Of a DNA stretch of 58,163 nucleotides, positions 45,704-54,277 are shown one piece after another. The position numbers and the translations under genes were made by a program. The stretch lies in the NCBI GenBank assembly GCA_023423065.1, contig JAFAGC010000128.1, positions 1 to 58,163 on the forward strand. Direction: 5' to 3'. Under the pieces are notes generated by a model. It saw only the letters and a program-made list of their open reading frames with translations, made no database searches and was not told where the DNA came from. This DNA comes from Pseudomonadota bacterium (GTDB taxonomy: Bacteria > Pseudomonadota > Gammaproteobacteria > Steroidobacterales > Steroidobacteraceae). Position 1 is the first letter of the stretch. Each line of letters begins with the position of its first letter.

Positions 45704-46835
45704 GACCGCTCTCCACGTGAATGAGCGCCGGTTCGCGCGGCACGGCCGGCATGCGGATTTCCTGCCGCAGCGTCGGGCGGCGGCGCCGGTTCGGGCTTTC
45801 GTCCATCGATACCCAGCGTCCGGAAGTGATCGAGCGGTGGATCGCCTCGACGATCATCACGTCGATGAGGCCTTCCTTTCCGGAAGGCTCCGGCGCACGG
45901 TTGCCGCGCACGCATTGGGCGAAGTGCACGAGCTCCGGCGCGAACTGGTCGCTCTTCGCAAACTGCTTCCTGCGCTTTGTTCCGCCGAGGACGAGTTCGT
46001 ACCCGAGCCCTTCCGCGTATTCATACGCGGGATCCATCGTCACGCTGCCTTTCGTGCCGACGATTTCGTAACGTGAACGGTCGGCCGCGCCGAAGCTGCA
46101 GACGAAACTCGCGGCCCGGTTCTCGGGAAATTTCATGACGACGTGCACGGTCTCGGGCACTTCGCGGAAGCGCGGATCACCGGAATTCGTGGCCGTCGCC
46201 CATACCTGCGTCGGTTCCGCCGCGAACACGTAACGCGCCGCGTTGATGCAATAGATGCCGATGTCCCACACCGGTCCGCCGCCGAGCTCGCGTTTGACGC
46301 GGATGTTGTCCGGCTTCACCTGCATCGAGAACTGCGAGTCGAAGAAACGCGCTTCGCCGATCCGCTTGCGGCGCACGATTTCCGCGACTTCGAGATTGGC
46401 GCGTTCGAAGTGCAACCGATAGGCGGTCATGAGCTGCACGCCGGCGCGCTCGCAGGCCTCGATCATGCGGCGGCAGTCGCGCGCGGTGGTGGCCATCGGC
46501 TTTTCGGTCAGCACATGCAGGCCGGCGCCAGCCGCGCGCACCGCCCAGCTCGCGTGCAGGGTGTTGGGCAACGCGATGTATACCGCGTCGATGTCGCCGC
46601 TCGCGAAGAGCTCGGGCGCCTCGTCGTAGGAGTGCAGCCGCTCGACGCCGTAGCGTTTTCCGAGCTTGCGCAGCTTCATGCGGTCGCCGGAGACGAGGGC
46701 GGCGAGTTCCACGTGCTTGCGGGCATGGCGGAAGGCGGGCAGGACCGCGGCCTGCGCGATGTGGCCGAGGCCGATGACGGCGAATCGCAGGCGTCGCCGT
46801 GACGGTGTGGACGCTGATTTGGCAGATGTTTTCAT
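45696..46835 (-). CDS. Gfo/Idh/MocA-family oxidoreductase
   Basis: 379 residues from the ATG at 46835. An N-terminal Rossmann fold (FAVIGLGHIAQAAVLPAF), then the family motif VLTEKPMATTARDC with the conserved Glu-Lys-Pro, and a C-terminal alpha/beta domain (GGGPVWDIGIYCINAARYVF). These NAD(P)-dependent enzymes act mostly on sugars or inositols; the substrate is unknown. Its 3' end overlaps the Ku start by eight bases. The upstream reading frame overlaps the thrS promoter side. Confidence 0.88.
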   Translation of the reverse strand: MKTSAKSASTPSRRRLRFAVIGLGHIAQAAVLPAFRHARKHVELAALVSGDRMKLRKLGKRYGVERLHSYDEAPELFASGDIDAVYIALPNTLHASWAVRAAGAGLHVLTEKPMATTARDCRRMIEACERAGVQLMTAYRLHFERANLEVAEIVRRKRIGEARFFDSQFSMQVKPDNIRVKRELGGGPVWDIGIYCINAARYVFAAEPTQVWATATNSGDPRFREVPETVHVVMKFPENRAASFVCSFGAADRSRYEIVGTKGSVTMDPAYEYAEGLGYELVLGGTKRRKQFAKSDQFAPELVHFAQCVRGNRAPEPSGKEGLIDVMIVEAIHRSITSGRWVSMDESPNRRRRPTLRQEIRMPAVPREPALIHVESGHA

Positions 46836-46986
46836 TGATTCGAGTAGAAACGCGCCCTGACGCGCTCGATATCGGCAAACCGCCCGCGGCCCTGTCGGAA
46901 TTGATTCTGCGGAGGCGCTTTGGCAGGATGCCCGGCCCGCAACTATTTGAATTGCCGGTGTTTCCGGCGCGAACGTTCGAGTCTCT

Positions 46987-48915
46987 ATGCCAGTCATCAC
47001 GCTGCCGGACGGCAGCCAGAAAAAATTCGATTCACCCGTGAGTGTGTACGAGGTCGCGGCGAGCATCGGCGCGGGACTCGCGAAGGCCGCGCTCGCCGGA
47101 CGCGTGGACGGCAAGCTGGTCGACACGTCGTTCGTCATCGGTGCGGACGCTTCGCTGTCGATCGTCACGGAGAAGGATCCGGCGGCGCTCGAGATCATCC
47201 GTCATTCGACCGCGCACCTGCTCGCGCAGGCCGTGCAGTCCATCTACCCGAAGGCGCAGGTCACGATCGGCCCCGTCATCGAGGACGGCTTCTACTACGA
47301 CTTCGCGTTCGAGCGTCCCTTCACGCCCGAGGATCTCGAGAAGTTCGAGGCCAAGATGAAGGAGATCGCGGCGGCGGACCTCAAGGTCGGCCGGCGCGTC
47401 ATGCCGCGCGACGAGGCGGTGAAACTCTTCAAGGACATGGGCGAGCACTACAAGGCCGAGATCATCGCCAGCATCCCGGGCAACGAGGAGATCTCGCTGT
47501 ACGGCCAGGGCAACTGGTTTGACCTGTGCCGCGGCCCGCACGTGCCCAGCACCGGAAAGCTGCGCGCGTTCAAACTCATGAAGGTCGCCGGCGCCTACTG
47601 GCGCGGCGATTCGCGCAACGAGATGCTCCAGCGCATCTACGGCACCGCGTGGCTCAACGACAAGGACCTCAAGGACTACCTGCACCGGCTCGAGGAGGCC
47701 GAGAAGCGCGACCACCGGCGTATCGGCAAGGACCTCGACCTGTTCCATTTCCAGGAGGAGGCGCCGGGCGCGGTGTTCTGGCATCCGAAGGGCTGGAAGG
47801 TTTTCCAGCAACTCATCGCCTACATGCGCAAGCGGCAGGACGAGGCCGGATACGGCGAGGTGAACGCGCCCGAGATCATGGAATCGACGCTCTGGCAGAA
47901 GTCGGGGCATCTCGAGAAGTTCGGCGAGAACATGTTCCTGACGAAGACGCCCGACGAGCGCGTCTACGCGATCAAGCCCATGAACTGCCCGGGCCACATC
48001 CAGATCTTCAACCAGGGGATCCGTTCGCATAACGACCTGCCGATCCGCTTCGCGGAGTTCGGCAAGGTGCATCGCTACGAGCCTTCGGGCGCGTTGCACG
48101 GCCTGATGCGTGTGCGGGCGTTCAACCAGGACGACGCCCACATCTTCATCACCGAGGACCAGATCACCGAGGAATCGGTGCGGGTCATCCAGCTCCTGCT
48201 TTCTATCTACAAGGACTTCGGCTTCGACGACGTCGCGGTCAAGTTCGCCGACCGGCCGCCGAAGCGGGTGGGATCGGACGAGATCTGGGAGAAGTCGGAA
48301 CAGGCCCTGAAGGCCGCCGCGGCCGCCGCCGGCATCGAATGCGAATACAACCCGGGCGAGGGCGCCTTTTACGGGCCGAAGCTCGAATTCCACCTGCGGG
48401 ACGCCATCGGGCGTACCTGGCAGTGCGGCACCCTGCAGGTGGACCTGAACCTGCCCGGCCGCCTCGGCGCCACCTATATAGACGAGCACAGCCAGCGCCA
48501 GACCCCCGTCATGCTGCACCGGGCGATTTTCGGCTCGCTGGAGCGGTTTTTCGGCATCCTTCTGGAGCATCACGCCGGAAAACTGCCCACCTGGCTGGCC
48601 CCCGTGCAGGCCGTGGTCATGACCATTACGGACCGCCAGGACGCCTACGTCAGACGGGTTGCGGAAATACTTAGAAATCAAGGGATTCGCACGGAAGTCG
48701 ACTTGCGGAACGAAAAAGTGGGCTTTAAGATTCGCGCCCACACGCTGCAGCGCGTGCCCTATTTATTGGTGGCAGGCGACAAGGAAGTAGCGGCGAATCA
48801 GATCGCAGTGCGAACCTTGAGTGGCAAGGATCTCGGCACGATGTCCCCGGAAGACTTTGTTAGTCGGCTCCGCGTGGAAGTCGAGAGCTACGGTCGTACT
48901 TTGTTAGAGGGTTGA
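46987..48915 (+). CDS. thrS: Threonyl-tRNA synthetase
   Basis: 642 residues, the normal ThrRS length. The TGS domain (PVITLPDGSQKKFDSPVSVYEVA) is followed by the editing domain with HSTAHLLAQAV, class II motifs with RFAEFGKVHRYEPSGALHGL and RAFNQDDAHIF, and the C-terminal anticodon-binding domain. It is the first gene of the translation cluster. Confidence 0.98.
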   Translation: MPVITLPDGSQKKFDSPVSVYEVAASIGAGLAKAALAGRVDGKLVDTSFVIGADASLSIVTEKDPAALEIIRHSTAHLLAQAVQSIYPKAQVTIGPVIEDGFYYDFAFERPFTPEDLEKFEAKMKEIAAADLKVGRRVMPRDEAVKLFKDMGEHYKAEIIASIPGNEEISLYGQGNWFDLCRGPHVPSTGKLRAFKLMKVAGAYWRGDSRNEMLQRIYGTAWLNDKDLKDYLHRLEEAEKRDHRRIGKDLDLFHFQEEAPGAVFWHPKGWKVFQQLIAYMRKRQDEAGYGEVNAPEIMESTLWQKSGHLEKFGENMFLTKTPDERVYAIKPMNCPGHIQIFNQGIRSHNDLPIRFAEFGKVHRYEPSGALHGLMRVRAFNQDDAHIFITEDQITEESVRVIQLLLSIYKDFGFDDVAVKFADRPPKRVGSDEIWEKSEQALKAAAAAAGIECEYNPGEGAFYGPKLEFHLRDAIGRTWQCGTLQVDLNLPGRLGATYIDEHSQRQTPVMLHRAIFGSLERFFGILLEHHAGKLPTWLAPVQAVVMTITDRQDAYVRRVAEILRNQGIRTEVDLRNEKVGFKIRAHTLQRVPYLLVAGDKEVAANQIAVRTLSGKDLGTMSPEDFVSRLRVEVESYGRTLLEG

Positions 48916-48924
48916 TATATAGCT

Positions 48925-49440
48925 ATTGCAAGCAAGCGCGTACGGCGCAACGAAGAGATCACGTCGCCCAAGGTGAGAGTCATCGGGGCCGATGGTGGTC
49001 AGGTCGGAGTACTCACACGATTCGAGGCGCTCGACCTGGCAAAGGCCGCCGAGCTGGATCTCGTCGAGGTGTCGCCGCAGGCCGATCCGCCCGTCGTCCG
49101 AGTGATGGACTTCGGCAAATTCCTGTTCGAACAGAACAAGAAGTCGCACGCCGCGAAGCGCAAGCAAAAGCAGATCCAGATCAAAGAAGTCAAGTTTCGT
49201 CCCGGTACGGACGAGAATGATTACCAGATCAAACTGCGTAACATTACTCGATTCCTGACCGAGGGTGACAAGGCCAAGGTGACGTTACGTTTCCGCGGCC
49301 GCGAGATGGCGCATACGGAAATTGGCCGCAAGCTGCTGGACAGGCTGGTGAACGATCTTCGCGAAATCGCGGCGATCGAGCAGAACCCGCTGATGGAAGG
49401 CAGGCAGATGGTCATGATGTTCGCGCCGAAAAAGAAGTAA
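48925..49440 (+). CDS. infC: Translation initiation factor IF-3, ATT start
   Basis: 171 residues if started at the ATT at 48925 (IASKRVRRNEEITSPKVRV). The family needs these residues, since later in-frame GTG (48973) would delete most of the conserved N-terminal strand. A rare AUU start is known in E. coli infC and underlies autoregulation by IF-3. An ATA at 48919 is also in frame. The C-terminal domain shows IKEVKFRPGTDENDYQIKLR and RGREMAH. Confidence 0.93.
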   Translation: MASKRVRRNEEITSPKVRVIGADGGQVGVLTRFEALDLAKAAELDLVEVSPQADPPVVRVMDFGKFLFEQNKKSHAAKRKQKQIQIKEVKFRPGTDENDYQIKLRNITRFLTEGDKAKVTLRFRGREMAHTEIGRKLLDRLVNDLREIAAIEQNPLMEGRQMVMMFAPKKK

Positions 49441-49441
49441 C

Positions 49442-49461
49442 CCGCCAACGAAAGTTGGTGG
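49442..49461 (+). promoter_or_regulatory. Hairpin in the infC-rpmI spacer
   Basis: An 8-bp stem (CCGCCAAC / GTTGGTGG) capped by a GAAA tetraloop starts just after the infC stop. In E. coli, L20 represses this mRNA through structures in the same spacer, so this could be an L20 leader. It is not followed by a U tract. Confidence 0.5.
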
Positions 49462-49532
49462 ATTCGCCCCTAGCGAGCGCAGCGGTGCAAGCCGTGACGC
49501 TTTGCGAAAGGTAGCTACAACGGAGTTGATGT

Positions 49533-49736
49533 ATGCCCAAGTTGAAGACCAACCGGGCAGCGGCCAAGCGTTTCCGCAAGACAGCCAAGGGCTGGAAAGC
49601 GGGCTCGGCAGGCCGCCGCCACAATCTCGGCCACAAGCCTCGCAAGACCAAGCGCCAGCTGCGCTCGGGCGGATCGTCGCTCGTGCACAAGAGCGACACG
49701 GGACGTGTCGATCAGCTGATGCCGAACAACAAGTAA
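49533..49736 (+). CDS. rpmI: 50S ribosomal protein L35
   Basis: 67 residues, start MPKLKTNRAAAKRFRKTAKG, then HNLGHKPRKTKRQLR. Very basic, typical of L35. It lies between infC and rplT, the canonical order. Confidence 0.98.
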   Translation: MPKLKTNRAAAKRFRKTAKGWKAGSAGRRHNLGHKPRKTKRQLRSGGSSLVHKSDTGRVDQLMPNNK

Positions 49737-49756
49737 CCGGACGCGAGGACTAACCA

Positions 49757-50122
49757 ATGGCACGTGTAAAGCGTGGCGTCCAGGCTGGACGCCGTCACAA
49801 GAAAATCCTCGGCAAGGCGAAGGGCTATTACAACGCCCGCCGCAAGGTATTCCGCGCCGCGAAGCAGGCCGTCATCAAGGCGGGCCAGTACGCGTATGCC
49901 GGCCGCCGCCTCAAGAAGCGCGACTTCCGCGCGCTGTGGATCCAGCGAATCAACGCCGCCGCGCGTGAGTTCGACCTGAGCTACAGCCGCCTGATCAACG
50001 GCCTCAAGAAGGCCGGGATCGACATCGACCGCAAGATGCTGGCGGACCTGGCTGTGAACCAGCCGGAAGGTTTTGCCGCGATCGCGAAGCAGGCGAAGGC
50101 CGCTCTCGACAAAGCCGCTTAA
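49757..50122 (+). CDS. rplT: 50S ribosomal protein L20
   Basis: 121 residues, MARVKRGVQAGRRHKKILG, then RRKVFRAAKQAVIKAGQYAY and a C-terminal helix. L20 binds 23S rRNA during early 50S assembly and, in E. coli, autoregulates the operon. Confidence 0.98.
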   Translation: MARVKRGVQAGRRHKKILGKAKGYYNARRKVFRAAKQAVIKAGQYAYAGRRLKKRDFRALWIQRINAAAREFDLSYSRLINGLKKAGIDIDRKMLADLAVNQPEGFAAIAKQAKAALDKAA

Positions 50123-50137
50123 AGCAGCGGTGTCGTC

Positions 50138-51175
50138 GTGAGCGGGGAGGCTCCCAACGATCTGGACAAGCGCCGGGAGGAAACTCTCGGCGCGATCTCG
50201 AGCGCGTCCGACATGTCGGCGCTCGAGGAATTGCGCGTGCGCACGCTCGGCAAGAGCGGCTGGCTGACCGACAAGCTCAAGGAACTGGGCAAACTCGCGG
50301 CCGACCAGCGCAAGGAAGTGGGCGCGCGCGTCAACCGCGTGCGCGAAGAGATCCAGTCGTTCATCGAGACCAAGCGCGCGGAGCTCGAGCAGGCGGCCGT
50401 CGCCGCGAGGCTCGCGAAGGAGCGCATCGACGTCACGCTGCCCGGACGCGGCGAGGCGCGCGGCGGACTGCACCCGGTGACCAAGGTGCGGCTGCGCATC
50501 GAGCAGTTGTTCCGCCAGGCGGGCTTCGTCGTCGCGACCGGTCCCGAGATCGAGGACGACTTCCACAACTTCGAGGCGCTCAACATCCCCGCCGATCACC
50601 CGGCGCGCGCGATGCACGACACCTTCTATTTCCCCGACGGCAAGCTGCTGCGCACCCACACCTCGCCGGTGCAGATCCGCGCGATGCTCGCGGGCAAGCC
50701 GCCGTTCGCGGTGATCGCGCCGGGCCGCGTGTATCGCAACGATCACGACGTCACGCATTCGCCGATGTTCCACCAGGTCGAAGGCCTCGCGGTCGCTGAG
50801 GGCGTCACCTTCGCGAACATGAAGGCGATGCTGCACGGGTTCCTCGAGGCGTTCTTCGAGCGCGACCTCAAGATGCGCCTGCGGCCGTCCTATTTCCCGT
50901 TCACCGAGCCGTCGGCCGAGGTCGACATGAGCTGCGTGTTGTGCGGCGGCGGCGGATGCCGCGTCTGCAAACACACCGGCTGGCTCGAGATCGCCGGCTG
51001 CGGCATGGTCCATCCGAAGGTGCTCGAGGCGGGCGGCGTGGACCCCGAGAAGTACACCGGCTACGCGTTCGGCATGGGCATCGACCGCCTCGCCATGCTG
51101 CGTTACGGCGTGAACGATCTGCGCCTGTTCTTCGAAAACGACGTGCGCTTCCTCGCGCAATTCAGGGCGGGGTAA
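50138..51175 (+). CDS. pheS: Phenylalanyl-tRNA synthetase alpha subunit
   Basis: 345 residues from a GTG. An N-terminal coiled coil is followed by the class II catalytic core with LHPVTKVRLRIEQLF, GFVVATGPEIEDDFHNFEAL and the motif 3 region GYAFGMGIDRLAMLRYG. The Cys-rich CGGGGCRVCKHTGW segment is normal for PheS. Three bases separate it from pheT. Confidence 0.97.
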   Translation: MSGEAPNDLDKRREETLGAISSASDMSALEELRVRTLGKSGWLTDKLKELGKLAADQRKEVGARVNRVREEIQSFIETKRAELEQAAVAARLAKERIDVTLPGRGEARGGLHPVTKVRLRIEQLFRQAGFVVATGPEIEDDFHNFEALNIPADHPARAMHDTFYFPDGKLLRTHTSPVQIRAMLAGKPPFAVIAPGRVYRNDHDVTHSPMFHQVEGLAVAEGVTFANMKAMLHGFLEAFFERDLKMRLRPSYFPFTEPSAEVDMSCVLCGGGGCRVCKHTGWLEIAGCGMVHPKVLEAGGVDPEKYTGYAFGMGIDRLAMLRYGVNDLRLFFENDVRFLAQFRAG

Positions 51176-51178
51176 CAC

Positions 51179-53572
51179 GTGAGACTCCCACTCTCCTGGT
51201 TGCGGGATTTCGTCGATGTTCCGTGGAGCGGGCGCGAGCTCGGTTCGCGGCTCACGATGTGCGGCTTCGAGCTCGAGGCCATCGACGCCGCAGCGCCGGC
51301 CTTCAGCGGTGTGGTCGTCGCGGAGATCGTCGAGGCCGCGCGCCATCCGCAGGCCGACAAGCTGCAGGTGTGCAAGGTCCGGACGACGAGCCAATCTTCG
51401 AAAGACGATGAGCTGCTGCAGATCGTCTGCGGCGCCGCCAATGCGCGCGTGGGTCTCAGGACCGCGCTCGCGACGGTCGGCGCCAAACTACCGGGCGACA
51501 AGAACATCACGGCCGCGAAACTGCGCGGCGTCGAGTCCTTCGGCATGTTGTGCTCGGCCAGGGAGCTGGGTCTCGCGGATGCCTCCGAAGGCATCGTGGA
51601 GTTGCCGGCCGACGCGCCGGTGGGCGAGGATCTGCGCGCGTACATGCAGCTCGACGACGAGATCCTCGAGCTCAACGTCACGCCGAACCGCGGCGATGCG
51701 ATGTCGGTGCTCGGCATCGCGCGTGAAGTGGGGGCGCTGACGTCCAAGGCGCCGGTCGTGGCCGCCGATCCACATCCGGCCGCCGATTCCAACGATACGT
51801 TCCCCACGAAGCTCAGCGCGCCGAAGGCGTGTCCGAAGCTCGTGAGCCGCGTGGTGCGCGGCATCGACAACAAGGCCCCGTCGCCGCTATGGCTGCGCGA
51901 GCGGCTGCGCCGCGTGGGCCTGCGACCCATCAGCCCCGTGGTCGACATCACCCAGTACGTGATGCTCGAGCTGGGCCAGCCCATGCACGCCTACGACCTG
52001 ACCAAGCTCAAGGGCGGCCTCGAGGCGCGCCTGGCGCAGCCGGGCGAGAAAACCACGCTGCTCGATGGCAGGGAAATCGAGCTCGCGGCAGATGTATTGG
52101 TCATCGCCGATTCCGAGGGTCCCGTGGGCATGGCTGGCGTGATGGGTGGGCTCGCGAGTTCGTGCACCGCCGAAACGACCGACATCCTGTTCGAGGCGGC
52201 GTTTTTCACGCCGTCCGCCGTCGCGGGCCGGGGTCGCCGTTACGGTCTGGTGACCGACGCCGGACAGCGTTTCGAGCGCGGCGTGGACCCGGTCAACCAG
52301 GAGCGCGCGATCGAACGCGCCACCCAACTACTCATCCAGATCGCGGGCGGCAAGGCCGGCCCGGTCCACAGCGTCAAGAGCGAGCCCGACATCCCCCGCC
52401 GGCTGGAAGTCGAGTTGCGCCGCGCGCGGATCTCGAAGCTGCTCGGCGCCGAGATCGCCGACAACGACGTGAAGCGCACGCTCGAGTCGCTCGGCATACG
52501 CGTGCTCGCGAACGAGACCGGCTGGCTGGTGACGCCGCCGCCGCATCGTTTCGACATCAACATCGAAGCGGACCTGATCGAAGAGCTCGCGCGCATCGTC
52601 GGATTCGCCGCCATCAACGAGGCGGACGCCGTCACGCTGCAGAAGGTGCGGCCGATGCCGGAGGAAGCGCCGGTCGAGGTCCAGGCGCTCGAGATCCTCG
52701 CGACGCGCGGCTACCAGGAAGCGATCACCTACGCGTTCGTCGATCCGGCGCTGCAAAACAAGCTGTTTCCGGGCACCGAGACGCCGAAACTCGCGAACGC
52801 GATTGCGAGCGACATGAGCGTGATGCGCGCGTCGCTGTGGCCGGGATTGATCAAGGCCGCGCTCGAGAATCAGCGCCGCCAGCAGGATCGCGTGCGGCTG
52901 TTCGAACACGGCTCGCGATTCGAGCCTCTCGCGAACGGTGGCGGAGAAACCGATCTACTCGCGGGCATCGCGATCGGCGCGCGCCGTCCGGAGCAGTGGG
53001 GCGCGAAGGCCGTGCCCGTCGATTTCTACGACGTCAAGCAGGATGTCGAAGCCTTGCTTGCGCGCACCGGTGCGCCGGACGAGTTCGGCTACATCGCCGA
53101 TTCGTTGCCGTGCCTGCATCCGGGTCGCAGCGCCCGGATCACGCGCCGCGGCAAGACCATCGGCTGGATAGGCGAGCTGCACCCCCAATTGGTGCAGGAA
53201 TTCGATTTCACATATGCGCCAATCTTGTTCGAAATCGAATTTGTAGCGGCACTGGCGGCCAAAATGCCGCGTTTTGAAGAGATCTCCCGGTTCCCGCGTG
53301 TGCGTCGGGATCTGGCCGTCGTCGTCGACGAGAAAGTTTCTTTGAGTCAGCTACATGAACGTGTAACCTTTGCCGCGTCGAGCCTGTTACGCGAAATCCG
53401 GGTGTTTGACGTGTTCAGGGGGCCCGGAATAGAAACGGGAAGAAAAAGCGTCGCTTTAGGCTTGATATTTCAGGACAATTCTCGCACCCTCGCGGACGAG
53501 GACGCGGACCGTTTGTTAGCCGCGATTCGTGCCGATCTGAGTGCAACGTTGGGCGCAGGATTTCGAGAATAA
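51179..53572 (+). CDS. pheT: Phenylalanyl-tRNA synthetase beta subunit
   Basis: 797 residues from a GTG. A tRNA-binding N-terminal domain (MRLPLSWLRDFVDVPWSGREL) is followed by the B3/B4 editing domain, the B5 domain and the C-terminal ferredoxin-like anticodon domain (ISRFPRVRRDLAVVVDEKVS). Length matches the family. Confidence 0.97.
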   Translation: MRLPLSWLRDFVDVPWSGRELGSRLTMCGFELEAIDAAAPAFSGVVVAEIVEAARHPQADKLQVCKVRTTSQSSKDDELLQIVCGAANARVGLRTALATVGAKLPGDKNITAAKLRGVESFGMLCSARELGLADASEGIVELPADAPVGEDLRAYMQLDDEILELNVTPNRGDAMSVLGIAREVGALTSKAPVVAADPHPAADSNDTFPTKLSAPKACPKLVSRVVRGIDNKAPSPLWLRERLRRVGLRPISPVVDITQYVMLELGQPMHAYDLTKLKGGLEARLAQPGEKTTLLDGREIELAADVLVIADSEGPVGMAGVMGGLASSCTAETTDILFEAAFFTPSAVAGRGRRYGLVTDAGQRFERGVDPVNQERAIERATQLLIQIAGGKAGPVHSVKSEPDIPRRLEVELRRARISKLLGAEIADNDVKRTLESLGIRVLANETGWLVTPPPHRFDINIEADLIEELARIVGFAAINEADAVTLQKVRPMPEEAPVEVQALEILATRGYQEAITYAFVDPALQNKLFPGTETPKLANAIASDMSVMRASLWPGLIKAALENQRRQQDRVRLFEHGSRFEPLANGGGETDLLAGIAIGARRPEQWGAKAVPVDFYDVKQDVEALLARTGAPDEFGYIADSLPCLHPGRSARITRRGKTIGWIGELHPQLVQEFDFTYAPILFEIEFVAALAAKMPRFEEISRFPRVRRDLAVVVDEKVSLSQLHERVTFAASSLLREIRVFDVFRGPGIETGRKSVALGLIFQDNSRTLADEDADRLLAAIRADLSATLGAGFRE

Positions 53573-53576
53573 AAGC

Positions 53577-53879
53577 ATGGCTCTGACGAAAGCGGAGATG
53601 GCTGAGGCGCTGTTCAATCAGCTGGGTCTCAACAAACGCGAAGCGCGCGAGCTCGTCGACCTGTTCTTCGAAGAAGTGCGTCATGCGCTCTCGAACGGGG
53701 AACAGGTGAAGCTCTCGGGTTTCGGCAACTTCGATTTGCGCGACAAGAACCAGCGGCCAGGACGAAATCCGAAGACGGGAGAGGAGATTCCCATCAGCGC
53801 TCGACGCGTGGTGACGTTTCGTCCAGGTCAGAAACTGAAGGCGCGAGTCGAAGCGTATGCTGGAACCAAAGAACAATGA
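53577..53879 (+). CDS. ihfA: Integration host factor alpha subunit
   Basis: 100 residues from the ATG at 53577. Typical HU/IHF fold: MALTKAEMAEALFNQLGLNK, then VKLSGFGNFDLRDKNQRPGRNPKTGEEIPI with the DNA-bending proline of the beta-ribbon. IHF alpha bends DNA as a heterodimer. It overlaps the merR gene by 23 bases. Confidence 0.97.
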   Translation: MALTKAEMAEALFNQLGLNKREARELVDLFFEEVRHALSNGEQVKLSGFGNFDLRDKNQRPGRNPKTGEEIPISARRVVTFRPGQKLKARVEAYAGTKEQ

Positions 53880-54213
53880 CGAATTGCCGGCCATCCCCGG
53901 CAAACGTTATTTCACGATCGGCGAAGTCAGCGAGCTCTGCGGCGTAAAGCCGCACGTGTTGCGCTACTGGGAGCAGGAGTTCCCGCAGCTCAAGCCCGTG
54001 AAGCGCCGCGGCAACCGCCGCTACTACCAGCGCCAGGACGTCATCATCATCCGCCAGATCCGCTCGCTGCTCTACGAGCAGGGTTTCACGATCGGTGGCG
54101 CGCGCAACAAGCTGGCCGGTGAAGAAGCTCGCGTCGACGTGAGCCAGAGCCAGCAGATCGTCAAGCAGATGCGCATGGAGCTCGAAGAGCTCCTGAGGAT
54201 CCTCCGCCGCTGA
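53857..54213 (+). CDS. MerR-family regulator downstream of ihfA
   Basis: 118 residues with an N-terminal winged helix (RYFTIGEVSELCGVKPHVLRYWEQEF) and a helical C-terminus, no metal-binding cysteines. A MerR-type gene in this position after ihfA is common in gammaproteobacteria, usually followed directly by tRNA-Pro. Here the stop codon adjoins a RAYT-type repeat. Confidence 0.92.
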   Translation: MLEPKNNDELPAIPGKRYFTIGEVSELCGVKPHVLRYWEQEFPQLKPVKRRGNRRYYQRQDVIIIRQIRSLLYEQGFTIGGARNKLAGEEARVDVSQSQQIVKQMRMELEELLRILRR

Positions 54214-54268
54214 AATGGGGACATTCCTCGTTTCCTAGCAAAAGGGGACAGACCTCGGTTTCTTCTGA
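54213..54268. repeat. RAYT-type solo end(s)
   Basis: AAATGGGGACATTCCTCGTT matches the left end of the RAYT element at 20786 and begins at the last base of the merR stop codon. A second, related word AAAAGGGGACAGACCTCGG lies just after. There is no opposite inverted copy, so it is a remnant or solo end. Confidence 0.7.
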
Positions 54269-54277
54269 GGGACTCTC

